A stretch of 64,000 nucleotides of DNA, taken from NCBI GenBank assembly GCA_964440985.1, contig CAYTWE010000001.1, positions 1-64,000 of the forward strand, in the 5' to 3' direction. Position numbers and translations under genes: made by a program. Positions within the stretch are counted from its first letter, which is position 1, and each line of letters begins with the position of its first letter. A model generated the notes under the pieces. That model ran no database searches and was not told the DNA's origin. It saw only the letters and a list, made by a program, of their open reading frames with translations. This document shows, piece by piece, positions 18,192 to 26,521 of this stretch. The stretch comes from UBA1731 sp964440985. GTDB taxonomy: Bacteria; Verrucomicrobiota; Kiritimatiellia; RFP12; UBA1067.

Positions 18192-18197
18192 TATACT
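18192..18197 (+). promoter_or_regulatory. -10 box positioned for a leaderless transcript of the HAD gene
   Basis: GGTATACT ends seven bases before the ATG at 18205, so transcription would begin at or within a base of the start codon. No Shine-Dalgarno sequence fits between them. A small inverted repeat AAATGC-ATAC-GCATTT at 18171-18186 precedes it. Confidence 0.5.
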
Positions 18198-18204
18198 TCT
18201 GCCC

Positions 18205-19113
18205 ATGAAAGCAACACGTTCTCTGTTTATGCTGACCGCCGCAATTGCGGCCTGGATTGCGTTTCCTACACAGCGCGCAACAGCCGATGAGCCGCACGTC
18301 GATGCGGTCGTCGCCACGGTGATGCAGAATGTCGAAAGGATAAAGGCCGTTCAACCCGATGCCGTTCCAATGGCGTTTTGGGATTTTGACGGCACGATTC
18401 TCAAAGGTGACATATCGGAAGGGCTTGTAGAGAATGGTGAGCAGAAGTTCAAAGGGCTTATTGAAGAGACCGCGCTCGCTGGTCTGTGTACCGTCTATCG
18501 CGGTGCGGACGGATGGAAACAGTACCGCGACATCGACTACCCCCGCATGAACGCCATTGGACGCTGGTTGGCGTGGCCGTACAACGCACAGATTTTCGTA
18601 GGGCAGGATGTTGACGCCCTCGATGCATTCTGCGCGGCGAAATGCCGTGACGTGTACAGCAACTGGTATTTTGCGTCTTCGGTCAAGATGCTCAAGGTGC
18701 TTGAGGCGAAAGGCGTTGAGAACTACATCGTGTCGGCCAGCCCGGAACTTTTCGTCAGGAACGCTGCGGAGTCGCTTGGATTGCCGAGAAACAGGATATG
18801 CGCCATCCGTGTGGAGATAGATGGCGGAAGGGTTACGCCAAAGGTCATCCATCCTGTCCCCATGGGCGAGGGCAAGGTGGAGAACGTAAGGCGGCTTGTG
18901 CTTGCGCGTCCGAACGGCGTGGCCGTGGCGGGATTCGGCAACAGCTATTCGACTGACGGCAATTTCCTGCGGTATATCGTTACGCAGCATCTGCCGGGCA
19001 ATGCAAAGGGCTTCGCCCTGATGATCAACGGCGGAACACCGAAACCGGGATTTGCCGGTTTGTTCACCTGCGTATCGCAATCCGAAATTGCGGCAGACGC
19101 TCCAGCAAAATAA
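18205..19113 (+). CDS. Exported HAD-superfamily phosphatase
   Basis: 302 residues with a signal peptide (MKATRSLFMLTAAIAAWIAF). HAD motif I is WDFDGTILKGD with nucleophile D60 and D62. Motif II is the serine in SASPELF, motif III the lysine in GEGKVENV, and motif IV is GFGNSYSTDGNF. The last departs from the usual GDSxxD, keeping only one aspartate, so metal binding may be altered. The fold resembles the phosphoserine-phosphatase-like HAD-IB branch; such exported forms probably strip phosphate from small molecules in the periplasm. It is transcribed alone, divergent from the giant surface protein and convergent with pncC. Start is set by the signal peptide and by a -10 box seven bases upstream. 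Confidence 0.7.
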   Translation: MKATRSLFMLTAAIAAWIAFPTQRATADEPHVDAVVATVMQNVERIKAVQPDAVPMAFWDFDGTILKGDISEGLVENGEQKFKGLIEETALAGLCTVYRGADGWKQYRDIDYPRMNAIGRWLAWPYNAQIFVGQDVDALDAFCAAKCRDVYSNWYFASSVKMLKVLEAKGVENYIVSASPELFVRNAAESLGLPRNRICAIRVEIDGGRVTPKVIHPVPMGEGKVENVRRLVLARPNGVAVAGFGNSYSTDGNFLRYIVTQHLPGNAKGFALMINGGTPKPGFAGLFTCVSQSEIAADAPAK

Positions 19114-19211
19114 AGTCGATTTGCATTGGCAAAGACATTTGCAGACAACCATTGCGTTGAACTGCGCGCCTGCGTGCCATGCACAGCAATCGATCTGTCA
19201 GAGGCGGTGCG

Positions 19212-19685
19212 CTACCTTGACACTGCCGCAGACAGAAGCATGTTGAGCGCATGATCGACCGCCGCTGCGCGGACGGCGGCGCGATCGCCCTTGAATATGC
19301 ATCTTTCGGTGTGGACGCCGCACTTCGACGCCAACCCGAACCACACAAGTCCAACTGGCTTCTCGGCCGTTGCACCCCCAGGTCCGGCTATGCCCGTAAC
19401 TGAAACCGCAAGATCCGTCTTCATCAGGCTACGCACCCCTGCCGACATCGCCGCCGCACATTCGGACGAGACTGCGCCTTTCTCGTTGAGCACACCCTGC
19501 GGAACGCCAAGAACGTCACGCTTCACGGAGTTATCGTAGCTTATGACACCACCCCAGAAAACAGTGCTTGAACCGGCCACACCGGTTATCGCACTTCCGA
19601 CCCCGCCTCCTGTGCACGACTCCGCTGTCGCACACGTCAATCCTGCTTCGGAGAGTTTCTGCACAAGTCTTTCCGCTACATCCAT
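19212..19685 (-). CDS. pncC: Nicotinamide-nucleotide amidase (CinA C-terminal domain)
   Basis: 157 residues. The stand-alone CinA C-terminal domain hydrolyses nicotinamide mononucleotide to nicotinate mononucleotide and ammonia in pyridine-nucleotide salvage. Family signatures are clear: TAESCTGGGVGSAIT near residue 20, then STVFWGGVISYDN and VTGIAGPGGAT. The N-terminal CinA (COG1058) domain is absent, as in E. coli YgaD-type proteins. I start it at 19685, where GGAG lies nine bases upstream; a longer frame would overlap the end of pyrC. It follows pyrC by 17 bases and is likely cotranscribed with it. Confidence 0.85.
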   Translation of the reverse strand: MDVAERLVQKLSEAGLTCATAESCTGGGVGSAITGVAGSSTVFWGGVISYDNSVKRDVLGVPQGVLNEKGAVSSECAAAMSAGVRSLMKTDLAVSVTGIAGPGGATAEKPVGLVWFGLASKCGVHTERCIFKGDRAAVRAAAVDHALNMLLSAAVSR

Positions 19686-19702
19686 GGATGCGTACTCCCC
19701 GT

Positions 19703-20788
19703 TTAACGGCTTGCGGCAACCGGCCAAGCGGAAAAGGACAGCCCGGCATACGGCATATTGCGCGAAAGCGACTTGAACGTCGAAGGCTCAACCGTCCTGT
19801 TCGCCTGAAGATCGATCACCGTTTCGCCATCAGGCTCTTCGCCAATGAGATGGGCCGGACCGTCCGTCCAGCGTTTAGCCCATTCGTCGACATCCATCCC
19901 TTCCTCCTCAACCATCACGCGGAACGTGACGGCCACAGCCGTCTCAAGCCCGATTATGCCGTTTGCGGAGGTGGCGAACCCACCTGTCTTGAGGGCGGCA
20001 GGATGCGGCGCATGGTCAGTTGCGAAAATGCCGATTGTGCCATCCTTCACCGCCGCACGAAGCGCGGCGCGGTCTTCGCAATTGCCCAAGGGCGGCGCCA
20101 TCTTCCAGTTGGCGTCGTTCGCAGGTATGTCATCGCACGAAAAAAGCAGATGATGTGGCGTGGCCTCACCCGTGACCGGGAGCCCCTCGCGTTGTGCAGC
20201 CCTTATCAATTCAATCGTCCCTGCACATGAGATGTGCTGTATGTGGAGCGCACAGCCCGTGTCGCGGCAAAGCCGTATGTCCCGGAGCACCGCCTCCGTC
20301 TCAGCCGCCGGCTGCATCACCGGCAGATTGAATTCACGGGCAACATGACAATCCCTGATCACACCGCCACAAAGCAAATCCGGCACTACGGCATGTTGCA
20401 TCACGGGTCTGCCAAGAGCCGCCGAACGGCGCATCGCCTCGCGCATCACGTTTCCGTCGGCGACAAAAGAGCCGTCATCGGTGAACGCGACAGCGCCGGC
20501 CTCGGCGAGCCGTTCAAGATCTGCAACCTCACGACCAAGGCGTCCCTTCGTTATGCAGGCGGACGGTGCAATGCGGACGGGGAGCGACACATCCTCAATC
20601 TGCTCGCGAATCCATGCAACGCTGTCGCCCGCAGGATTTGTGTTCGGCATCGTCGTCACGCACGTGAACCCGCCGGCCGCCGCCGCCGCCGCACCCGTAC
20701 GGCGCGTCTCCGCCTCAGGCACTCCCGGATCGCGGAAATGCACATGGATGTCGCGAAAACCCTTGAACCTCAGATATCTTTCATTCAT
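19703..20788 (-). CDS. pyrC: Dihydroorotase
   Basis: 361 residues. It cyclises carbamoyl-aspartate to dihydroorotate in pyrimidine synthesis. Metal-site motifs are visible: DIHVHFRDPG at residues 13-22, IQHISCAGT with a second histidine, GEATPHHLLF, and ATDHAPH with the catalytic aspartate. The end (SRNMPYAG) is typical of class I enzymes. Only twelve residues precede HxH, so the N-terminal beta-sandwich part of bacterial class I enzymes is missing, giving a CAD-like short start. TATAAT ends eight bases before the ATG, suggesting a nearly leaderless mRNA. pncC follows it; pyrE is elsewhere in the window. Confidence 0.88.
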   Translation of the reverse strand: MNERYLRFKGFRDIHVHFRDPGVPEAETRRTGAAAAAAGGFTCVTTMPNTNPAGDSVAWIREQIEDVSLPVRIAPSACITKGRLGREVADLERLAEAGAVAFTDDGSFVADGNVMREAMRRSAALGRPVMQHAVVPDLLCGGVIRDCHVAREFNLPVMQPAAETEAVLRDIRLCRDTGCALHIQHISCAGTIELIRAAQREGLPVTGEATPHHLLFSCDDIPANDANWKMAPPLGNCEDRAALRAAVKDGTIGIFATDHAPHPAALKTGGFATSANGIIGLETAVAVTFRVMVEEEGMDVDEWAKRWTDGPAHLIGEEPDGETVIDLQANRTVEPSTFKSLSRNMPYAGLSFSAWPVAASR

Positions 20789-20796
20789 CGCGCAAA

Positions 20797-20802
20797 ATTA
20801 TA
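20797..20802 (-). promoter_or_regulatory. -10 box positioned for a leaderless pyrC transcript
   Basis: GGTATAAT on the minus strand, with eight bases between it and the pyrC ATG at 20788. No Shine-Dalgarno sequence fits. The -35 is weak (CTGATT at 16-base spacing). Confidence 0.55.
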
Positions 20803-20832
20803 CCACACACAGTTGATGAATCAGATAGGGCT

Positions 20833-22602
20833 TCAGCGCTTCTGCACCTCTATCTTTCCCTGCGGAGTGGGGATTGTCGCGGACATCCCCTCCGCTCCCG
20901 GCAGCGGCTTCACCTCGTGCGTTTTCCATCCGTCAGAGGTGGGCTTCACCCCCATCGCCTCCGAAACGAAGATGAATGCGGGCCATGCGCTCCATGCATG
21001 GCAAAGGCTCTTCGCCCACGGACGCCTGTAGAACGAATACATCTCATCGCCCTTTTCATCGGCGCTGTACCCTTCCCAGAAACTTGTCGCACCTTTATCG
21101 AGCATCGCTCCGAACATCTTTTCGATTCCGGCGAAGAACTCCCTCGCCCGTCCAGTGCGGGCAAGCACCGCAAGCTCCCACCCATATACGTACGGCGTCC
21201 CGACCGGCGGCAGATCGCTCTTGACCAGTTCATCCGCGATACGGCGCGACTTCTCGCCGTCGGCGACACCAAACACAACCGCGTAGATGTTTGCCTGCCG
21301 CCCGAACACATCGCCATTTCCGACATTCGCCCTGTAGATTCCGCGGCGCTCGTCCCAGGCGACGGCATTCAGTTCATCGACGACCTTTCGCGCAAGCGCA
21401 CGATATCGCGCCGCCGACTTGTCGCCCACGCGGTCGGCAAGTTTCGCCGCCGCATCAAGCGTTCCCTTCCAAATGGCGTGCATGGCGACATCTGACTTCG
21501 GTGTCGCCCAGTCTATGAACACCCAATCCAGCCCCTTCACGACAAAGCCGCGGGCATCCGTGCGCGAAATCAGATTTTCAATGCGCCACTTGATGCGCCA
21601 CCAGCGATCTTCAAGAAACTTGCGGTCGCCGAAGTACAGCTGGTACATGTCATGCGCCACAATCGTCCACATTGAATACGTGACGATTCCGTTTACGTCA
21701 CCTTCGTATGCGTCAAGAACAGAAAGGGAACGCCTCGCAATCTCCGCATCACCGTACACATATGCGTCCGCCATAAGCGACACCGCTATGTCGCCACCCC
21801 ACGGAAGGCGGTCGCGCTTGATTCCGTCGAGAAGAAAATCCTGTGCGCAGAGCCGGAGGGTATGCACCCCTACATCACGCATCCTGCCGTAGCGACCGTT
21901 GCCTGCATCAAGTCTTCCGATCTCAACCATATCGCGCCATACCGGAACGACCTTTACGCCTTTCACTGCACGCTTGAAGCGGAGATATCGAAATGCAAGA
22001 GCGTTCGCGCTTCGCCAACGCCCGTCGGCGACCTGTCTCATTCTCGGTGAATACTCGAGACGCGTACGGTCTTCCTCGCCGAGTTCAGGAATCGACTCTC
22101 CGACAAAGAGGCCAGGATCAGCATCCGCTTCACATTCGACATAGGCAAGCAGCTCGCGTCCACAATCGTAGAATCCGTCCTTTTCTGAGACATCGGCATA
22201 CGACCTGTCCTCCGCGACATCGACAAGGTGCGGCGGCGTTTCCGTGCCCTCGTACTCGGCGGTCGGACGCCAGTTTCCGTCAAGCGCCTTCGCCTCCCAT
22301 CCGCCGCTGCGGCTCTTCACGGCGCCGACGCCGCGGAATCCGCCGTTCACCCTCACATAAAGATATCCGTCGCGCCGCCTTTCCGAAAAGAATCCGGAAG
22401 CGGAGTACTCCACCCGCTCCGTGTCGTCACACCGGATGCGGAACTCGGATGCACCGGTAAGCGGAGCCACTTCACCGGGATGGGCCGCAATCATGCAAGC
22501 GCGCCGCGAATCGTCGCGCAGATGCTCCAGACGATATCGTTCGAGATCCATCTGTGGATAGTGCCACACCGCCGATGCGATTGCAAACAAAAACACTGTC
22601 AC
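20833..22602 (-). CDS. GH78-like alpha-L-rhamnosidase
   Basis: 589 residues with a GTG start; a second GTG at 22596 has better spacing (eight bases) from AGGAGG. A short hydrophobic N-terminus (VFLFAIASAVW) suggests export. Signature of the (alpha/alpha)6 GH78 catalytic domain: DGIKRDRLPWGGD at about 257-269, which carries the general-acid region, and TSFWEGY near residue 500 with the second catalytic glutamate region. A beta-sandwich precedes it and a small C-terminal domain follows. It would release terminal alpha-L-rhamnose from glycans or glycosides. It lies 42 bases after dxr on the same strand. The accessory N-terminal domains are shorter than in large rhamnosidases. Confidence 0.75.
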   Translation of the reverse strand: MTVFLFAIASAVWHYPQMDLERYRLEHLRDDSRRACMIAAHPGEVAPLTGASEFRIRCDDTERVEYSASGFFSERRRDGYLYVRVNGGFRGVGAVKSRSGGWEAKALDGNWRPTAEYEGTETPPHLVDVAEDRSYADVSEKDGFYDCGRELLAYVECEADADPGLFVGESIPELGEEDRTRLEYSPRMRQVADGRWRSANALAFRYLRFKRAVKGVKVVPVWRDMVEIGRLDAGNGRYGRMRDVGVHTLRLCAQDFLLDGIKRDRLPWGGDIAVSLMADAYVYGDAEIARRSLSVLDAYEGDVNGIVTYSMWTIVAHDMYQLYFGDRKFLEDRWWRIKWRIENLISRTDARGFVVKGLDWVFIDWATPKSDVAMHAIWKGTLDAAAKLADRVGDKSAARYRALARKVVDELNAVAWDERRGIYRANVGNGDVFGRQANIYAVVFGVADGEKSRRIADELVKSDLPPVGTPYVYGWELAVLARTGRAREFFAGIEKMFGAMLDKGATSFWEGYSADEKGDEMYSFYRRPWAKSLCHAWSAWPAFIFVSEAMGVKPTSDGWKTHEVKPLPGAEGMSATIPTPQGKIEVQKR

Positions 22603-22644
22603 GCCCTCCTAAACTGCCGTTCGCGCGAACGGACACCTCATCAG

Positions 22645-23733
22645 TCAACTGCGGGAACTGCGCCATTCCCGTGCGCGGGCACGCGCCTCGCGGTCTATCT
22701 CAAAAATGCTCTCCGCCGTATCCGGCTCGTCAGTCGATGCCAGATACGAAACGTCTGCGACAAGTCTCGCGATGTCGCTGAACCTGATGTCTCCGGCAAG
22801 AAACCTCTCGACGGCAATCTCGTCGGCGGCGCTCAGTGCGGCAGGTCTTGCGCCGCCGGCCGCAAGCACATCCTTTACGAGCCGCAGAGCCGGAAACCGC
22901 GTCTCGTCCGGCTTCCTGAACGTAAGCGCACCGATGGCGGCAAGATCAAGCGTCTCGCGTTCCGCCGGAAAGCGTTTTGGCCATGAAAGCGCGTACTGTA
23001 TCGGCACCCTCATGTCCGGCGGCGAAAGCTGCGCAAGCGTGGCTCCGTCACGGAACTCCACCAGCGAGTGGACGATCGACTCCGGATGCACCACAACGTC
23101 TATCCTGTCCGCAGGAATGGAAAAGAGCCATCTGGCCTCTGCAATTTCAAAGCCCTTATTCATCATGCCGGCGGAATCGACCGTCACCTTCGGTCCCATC
23201 TTCCACCTTGGATGCCGCAAAGCCTGCGCCGGCGTGACGTCATCGAGGTTCGCCGGCGCATCAATGAACGGCCCTCCGCTCGCGGTCAGAATCAGACGCG
23301 ATACGCTTTCGATTCCGGCACCGCCTTGCAGACACTGGAATATGGCGGAGTGTTCGGAATCAACCGGAACGATCGTCACGCCGGCGCGTTCTGCGGCCTT
23401 GGTGACGAGCGCACCGGCGGCCACAAGCACCTCCTTGGTGGCGAGAGCAACCGTCATCCCCTTGGAAATGGCGGCAAGCGTCGGCTTCAGTCCGGAAAGC
23501 CCCACTGTAGCGACAAGCGCGACGTCGGCCTCATTCTCCTCGATTGCCCGCAATGCACCGTCATCGCCGGAGTAGACCTTTGCGCCGAACTCCCGGCCAA
23601 GGACATCCGCTGCGGCGAGGTTGCTCCTCACCGCAAGCGCGACAATCTTAAACTCGTCCGGATGAGTGCGCACGACATCGCACGCACTCGTGCCGATGGA
23701 GCCAGTCGCCCCAAGAAGGATTATCCTTTTCAA
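22645..23733 (-). CDS. dxr: 1-deoxy-D-xylulose-5-phosphate reductoisomerase
   Basis: 362 residues, slightly short for the family (about 390). It converts DXP to MEP with NADPH, the committed step of the MEP isoprenoid pathway. The NADPH-binding start KRIILLGATGSIGTSA, the segment VPVDSEHSAIFQCLQG with metal and substrate residues, LTASGGPF and the MGPKVTVDSAGMMNKG loop are all present. The start codon is TTG at 23733, forming a TTGA overlap with the stop of the upstream isomerase gene, so translation is probably coupled. No other MEP genes are in view. Confidence 0.93.
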   Translation of the reverse strand: MKRIILLGATGSIGTSACDVVRTHPDEFKIVALAVRSNLAAADVLGREFGAKVYSGDDGALRAIEENEADVALVATVGLSGLKPTLAAISKGMTVALATKEVLVAAGALVTKAAERAGVTIVPVDSEHSAIFQCLQGGAGIESVSRLILTASGGPFIDAPANLDDVTPAQALRHPRWKMGPKVTVDSAGMMNKGFEIAEARWLFSIPADRIDVVVHPESIVHSLVEFRDGATLAQLSPPDMRVPIQYALSWPKRFPAERETLDLAAIGALTFRKPDETRFPALRLVKDVLAAGGARPAALSAADEIAVERFLAGDIRFSDIARLVADVSYLASTDEPDTAESIFEIDREARARAREWRSSRS

Positions 23734-24638
23734 CCCTCTGCAGCCTTCATGAGACCCTTGAAGTAGCCGATGCTCTCGGCGACGTCAATCTCTTTGATCG
23801 CAGGCTTGAAGTCCTTGGGCGGGAACGATTCGTATTCAAGCGAACAGCATCCGTCATAGCCCACCGCCACAAGCTCCTTCACGACAGCCCAGAGATCCAT
23901 TTCGCCACGCGGCATCGGAACGGCGAGGTTCTTCTTCGGATCAAACAGGACGTTCTTGATGTGCATATCGAAGATGCGCGAGTGGAAACGGCGGACGGAA
24001 TCGGCAGGATTCGCCTTTGCGCGGAAGTCATGCCCGATGTCAAGGCACAGCCCCATGCGCGGATCGAGATCCTTGACCATGTTCCATGACCTTTCACCGG
24101 TCGGGAACAGGTAAGGGATGTCCGGCCCGTGATTGTGGATTGCGTAGCGGATATCGTATTCCCGGCAAAGTTCAGAAAGAGCCTCGCACAGCGAACGGGA
24201 CTCCGCCCGCGTCTTCTTGCCGCCGATCTCCTTCATCTCGAACGGCACTCCAACCACAGTGTTCACGCCAACCCGCTTGGCGAAGTCAAACGTCCGCTTC
24301 GCCTGCTCCTTGCTGTCCATGTAGACGGGGCCGAGCGCGTATCCGGTCACCCCGTGGTCGGCGCATTTCTGCTTGAACGCGGCGATATCCGCATCCGTGG
24401 CCGAAAACGGAAGATGGAAATCCTTGATGCAGAGATAATGCACATCGAGTTTCTTCAGAAGGGCAAGCGTTTCATCGACCGTAAGCTGGTGGCATGAATA
24501 TCCGGCCATTGCGAGCTTGAACTTGACCTTCCCGCAGGCAGATGCCGCCGGGCAGCCCTCAGTCCGGACAACGGATTTGCAGCCGGCAGCAAGGACAGCC
24601 AGTGACGATGATGCGAAAAAACCGCGACGCGTAATCAT
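23730..24638 (-). CDS. Tat-exported xylose-isomerase-like TIM-barrel protein
   Basis: 302 residues. The start MITRRGFFASSSL at 24638 has AGGAG nine bases upstream and gives a twin-arginine leader, followed by LAAGCKS, which could be a lipoprotein site. The mature part is an AP-endonuclease-2/sugar-phosphate-isomerase-epimerase TIM barrel: the strands with YAIHNHGPD, GLCLDIGHD and FDMHIKN carry the metal ligands. PVC genomes encode many such exported paralogues near catabolic clusters; they probably isomerise or epimerise sugars, but no substrate can be named. It overlaps dxr by four bases and has a strong promoter at 24669-24697. Confidence 0.75.
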   Translation of the reverse strand: MITRRGFFASSSLAVLAAGCKSVVRTEGCPAASACGKVKFKLAMAGYSCHQLTVDETLALLKKLDVHYLCIKDFHLPFSATDADIAAFKQKCADHGVTGYALGPVYMDSKEQAKRTFDFAKRVGVNTVVGVPFEMKEIGGKKTRAESRSLCEALSELCREYDIRYAIHNHGPDIPYLFPTGERSWNMVKDLDPRMGLCLDIGHDFRAKANPADSVRRFHSRIFDMHIKNVLFDPKKNLAVPMPRGEMDLWAVVKELVAVGYDGCCSLEYESFPPKDFKPAIKEIDVAESIGYFKGLMKAAEG

Positions 24639-24668
24639 TTGCAATCTCCTTATGTTTGAAATGGAGTG

Positions 24669-24697
24669 ATTATATCCAATCCACCTGACAAAATCAA
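24669..24697 (-). promoter_or_regulatory. Sigma-70-type promoter of the isomerase-dxr operon
   Basis: TTGATT (24692-24697) and TATAAT (24669-24674) with a 17-base spacer, 30 bases before the start codon at 24638. Confidence 0.7.
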
Positions 24698-24780
24698 CGC
24701 CGCACACCGGCAAGCGGCTGTGCGGAGATTGTGCGGGCGGTCGGTTCATGGCGATATGCGACGCACAGGATGGCTTTCCG

Positions 24781-25260
24781 TCATGGCATACGTGGCAGTT
24801 CAAGCCTGTGCGGACGGCGGCGTTTTGCGCCGTCCGCACATTCCTCCGCCCAGATGTCAAGCGCAGCGCATATGCGCTGCAACGTCCTGTCGCAATTCAT
24901 CTTTCCGAGGGCGCATTCCCACACGACTATCAGATTCCATCCGTCGCTTCGCCAGGTCTCTTCGTTGCGGATGTCCCTGCGGACGTTCTTGGACCACTTC
25001 TCCATCCAAAACGCAACATTGCTCTTCGGCATTGTGGAATCGGCGCAGCCATGCCTGTGCCAGAAGCAGCCGCGCACATCGATTATTGTGCGGGCGCGCG
25101 GCACGACAATGTCCGGACGCCCGACAAAGCGCTTGTCGCATACGCGAAATCTCCAGCCTGCGGCGAATATGCGCCGCCGCACAAGCGTTTCCGGCTTCGT
25201 ATCGCGCCCGCGTATGCGGCTCATTATCCTGCTGCGCTGCTCTGGCGTTATTCTGTCCAT
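24781..25260 (-). CDS. vsr: Very short patch repair endonuclease
   Basis: 159 residues. Vsr nicks DNA 5' of a T:G mismatch left by deamination of 5-methylcytosine. The family sequence is well kept: TPEQRSRIMSRIRGRDTKPE at the N-terminus, VGRPDIVVPRAR with the metal-binding aspartate, the zinc-site segment GCFWHRHGC, FWMEKWSKNVRRD and VVWECAL. It sits seven bases after apt in a probable upp-apt-vsr operon. No dcm-type cytosine methyltransferase is in the window, which is the usual partner. Its last codons lie within a perfect 13-base hairpin. Confidence 0.9.
   Translation of the reverse strand: MDRITPEQRSRIMSRIRGRDTKPETLVRRRIFAAGWRFRVCDKRFVGRPDIVVPRARTIIDVRGCFWHRHGCADSTMPKSNVAFWMEKWSKNVRRDIRNEETWRSDGWNLIVVWECALGKMNCDRTLQRICAALDIWAEECADGAKRRRPHRLELPRMP
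24807..24840 (-). terminator. Strong hairpin inside the 3' end of vsr
   Basis: A perfect 13-base stem (TGTGCGGACGGCG pairing with CGCCGTCCGCACA, loop of eight bases). It ends the upp-apt-vsr unit but lacks a T-run; it could be a 3'-end stabilising or Rho-linked structure rather than an intrinsic terminator. Confidence 0.45.
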
Positions 25261-25267
25261 CGCCGGT

Positions 25268-25795
25268 TCAGGTGCCGGGATATGTGATCAATGCGTCAAC
25301 ATCATAGCCGGCAAGCTTCCCGGCACGGGCGGCAAAGCCGGCAAGCTCCATCACGAACAGAAGCTTTGTCACCTTTGCCCCAAGACTTTCAACAAGACGT
25401 ATGCAGGCAGAGGCCGTGCCGCCGGTTGCAAGCAGATCGTCCACCACCACCACACGCGCACAGGGCTTCAGCGCATCGCGGTGCATTTCAAGCGAATCTG
25501 TGCCATACTCAAGCTCATAGGTTGCGGACACCGTGTCACGCGGCAATTTGCCCGGCTTGCGCACCGGAACGAACGGTTTGTGCAGCCTGTAGGCAAGCGG
25601 CATCCCGAAGATGAAGCCCCGCGACTCCATCGACACTATGGCGTCAAACTCAACGCCGTCTATCCTATCGGCAAGTTCATCTATGGCAAGACGCAATCCG
25701 TCAGCACTGCCGAGTATACCGGTTATGTCGCGGAACAGTATTCCCTTCTTCGGATAGTCAGGGATCGAGATTATGTACGACTCGAGTTTTTCCAT
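25268..25795 (-). CDS. apt: Adenine phosphoribosyltransferase
   Basis: 175 residues. It makes AMP from adenine and PRPP in purine salvage. Recognised from IPDYPKKGILFRDIT at the N-terminus, ESRGFIFGMPLAYRL, KPGKLPR and the PRPP loop VVVVDDLLATGGTA. The ATG at 25795 is preferred; a TTG two codons earlier is also possible. It begins 14 bases after the upp stop codon and precedes vsr, so the three are probably one transcript driven from the upp promoter. Confidence 0.95.
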   Translation of the reverse strand: MEKLESYIISIPDYPKKGILFRDITGILGSADGLRLAIDELADRIDGVEFDAIVSMESRGFIFGMPLAYRLHKPFVPVRKPGKLPRDTVSATYELEYGTDSLEMHRDALKPCARVVVVDDLLATGGTASACIRLVESLGAKVTKLLFVMELAGFAARAGKLAGYDVDALITYPGT

Positions 25796-25809
25796 TGTCA
25801 ACCTTTGCT

Positions 25810-26430
25810 TTACAGCGTACCGAATATCCGGTCTCCTGCGTCGCCCAGCCCAGGAACGATGTAGTGGTGCGAGTTGAGCCTATCATCCTTTGCGGCCGTA
25901 TACACAGGCACATCGGGATGATGCCTCTCGAAGTTTTCAATCCCTTCTGGTGCAGAGACGATGTTCAGGAAGAGGATTTTCCTGTATCCCAACTTCTTGA
26001 GTTCCGTCACCGCATCAACCGCGCTGCCGCCAGTGGCGAACATCGGATCTATCACTATCGCAAGTTCGTGCCCTTTTGCCGGCGGCACTTTGGCGTAGTA
26101 CGGCACAGGCTCGGCAGTCTCCTCGTTCCGCTGCATTCCAAGCACACCTACCTTCGCGTACGGAAGGACGTTGAGCATTGCATCCAGCATCCCCATGCCT
26201 GCGCGAAGTATGGGGACAAGCACAATATCCTCCGATACCTTGCGGCCGACTGTCTTTGTCAACGGTGTCTGTATCTCCACTTCTGCCGTTGACACGTTTC
26301 GCAGCGCCTCATACGCCAAGAAGGTTGTAACCTCGGAAACCAGCTCCCTGAAAAGCTTCGGCTGCGTGGCCACATCGCGCATATACGCCATGCGGTGGTC
26401 TATCAATGGATGGTGAAGGACTGTGGTCAT
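25810..26430 (-). CDS. upp: Uracil phosphoribosyltransferase
   Basis: 206 residues from the ATG at 26430; a TTG at 26442 would add four codons. It converts uracil and PRPP to UMP. Family signatures: VLVPILRAGMGM, the PRPP loop IVIDPMFATGGSA, and the uracil-binding C-terminus YIVPGLGDAGDRIFGT. The mRNA leader is unusual: the T-tract of an intrinsic terminator ends only ten bases before the ATG, and the apparent promoter overlaps that terminator. There is no good Shine-Dalgarno sequence. apt and vsr follow. Confidence 0.95.
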   Translation of the reverse strand: MTTVLHHPLIDHRMAYMRDVATQPKLFRELVSEVTTFLAYEALRNVSTAEVEIQTPLTKTVGRKVSEDIVLVPILRAGMGMLDAMLNVLPYAKVGVLGMQRNEETAEPVPYYAKVPPAKGHELAIVIDPMFATGGSAVDAVTELKKLGYRKILFLNIVSAPEGIENFERHHPDVPVYTAAKDDRLNSHHYIVPGLGDAGDRIFGTL

Positions 26431-26440
26431 ATCTGTTCTC

Positions 26441-26483
26441 AAAAAAAAAACGCACCCTGCCCGTTTGACTGGGTTTGGGTGCG
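26441..26483 (-). terminator. Intrinsic terminator after the FadL-like gene, abutting upp
   Basis: On the minus strand: CGCACCC (26483-26477), an inner CCC/GGG pair, GGGTGCG (26457-26451), then ten Ts (26450-26441). It ends 10 bases before the upp ATG. Confidence 0.85.
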
Positions 26484-26484
26484 A

Positions 26485-26513
26485 ATTCTACCTTAATGGC
26501 TGTTTGAAATCAA
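26485..26513 (-). promoter_or_regulatory. Promoter for upp, overlapping the upstream terminator
   Basis: TTGATT (26508-26513) and TAGAAT (26485-26490) with a 17-base spacer. The predicted start, about 26478, falls inside the first arm of the terminator stem, so transcripts from here would lack most of that arm. Confidence 0.65.
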
Positions 26514-26521
26514 GGTATGCG

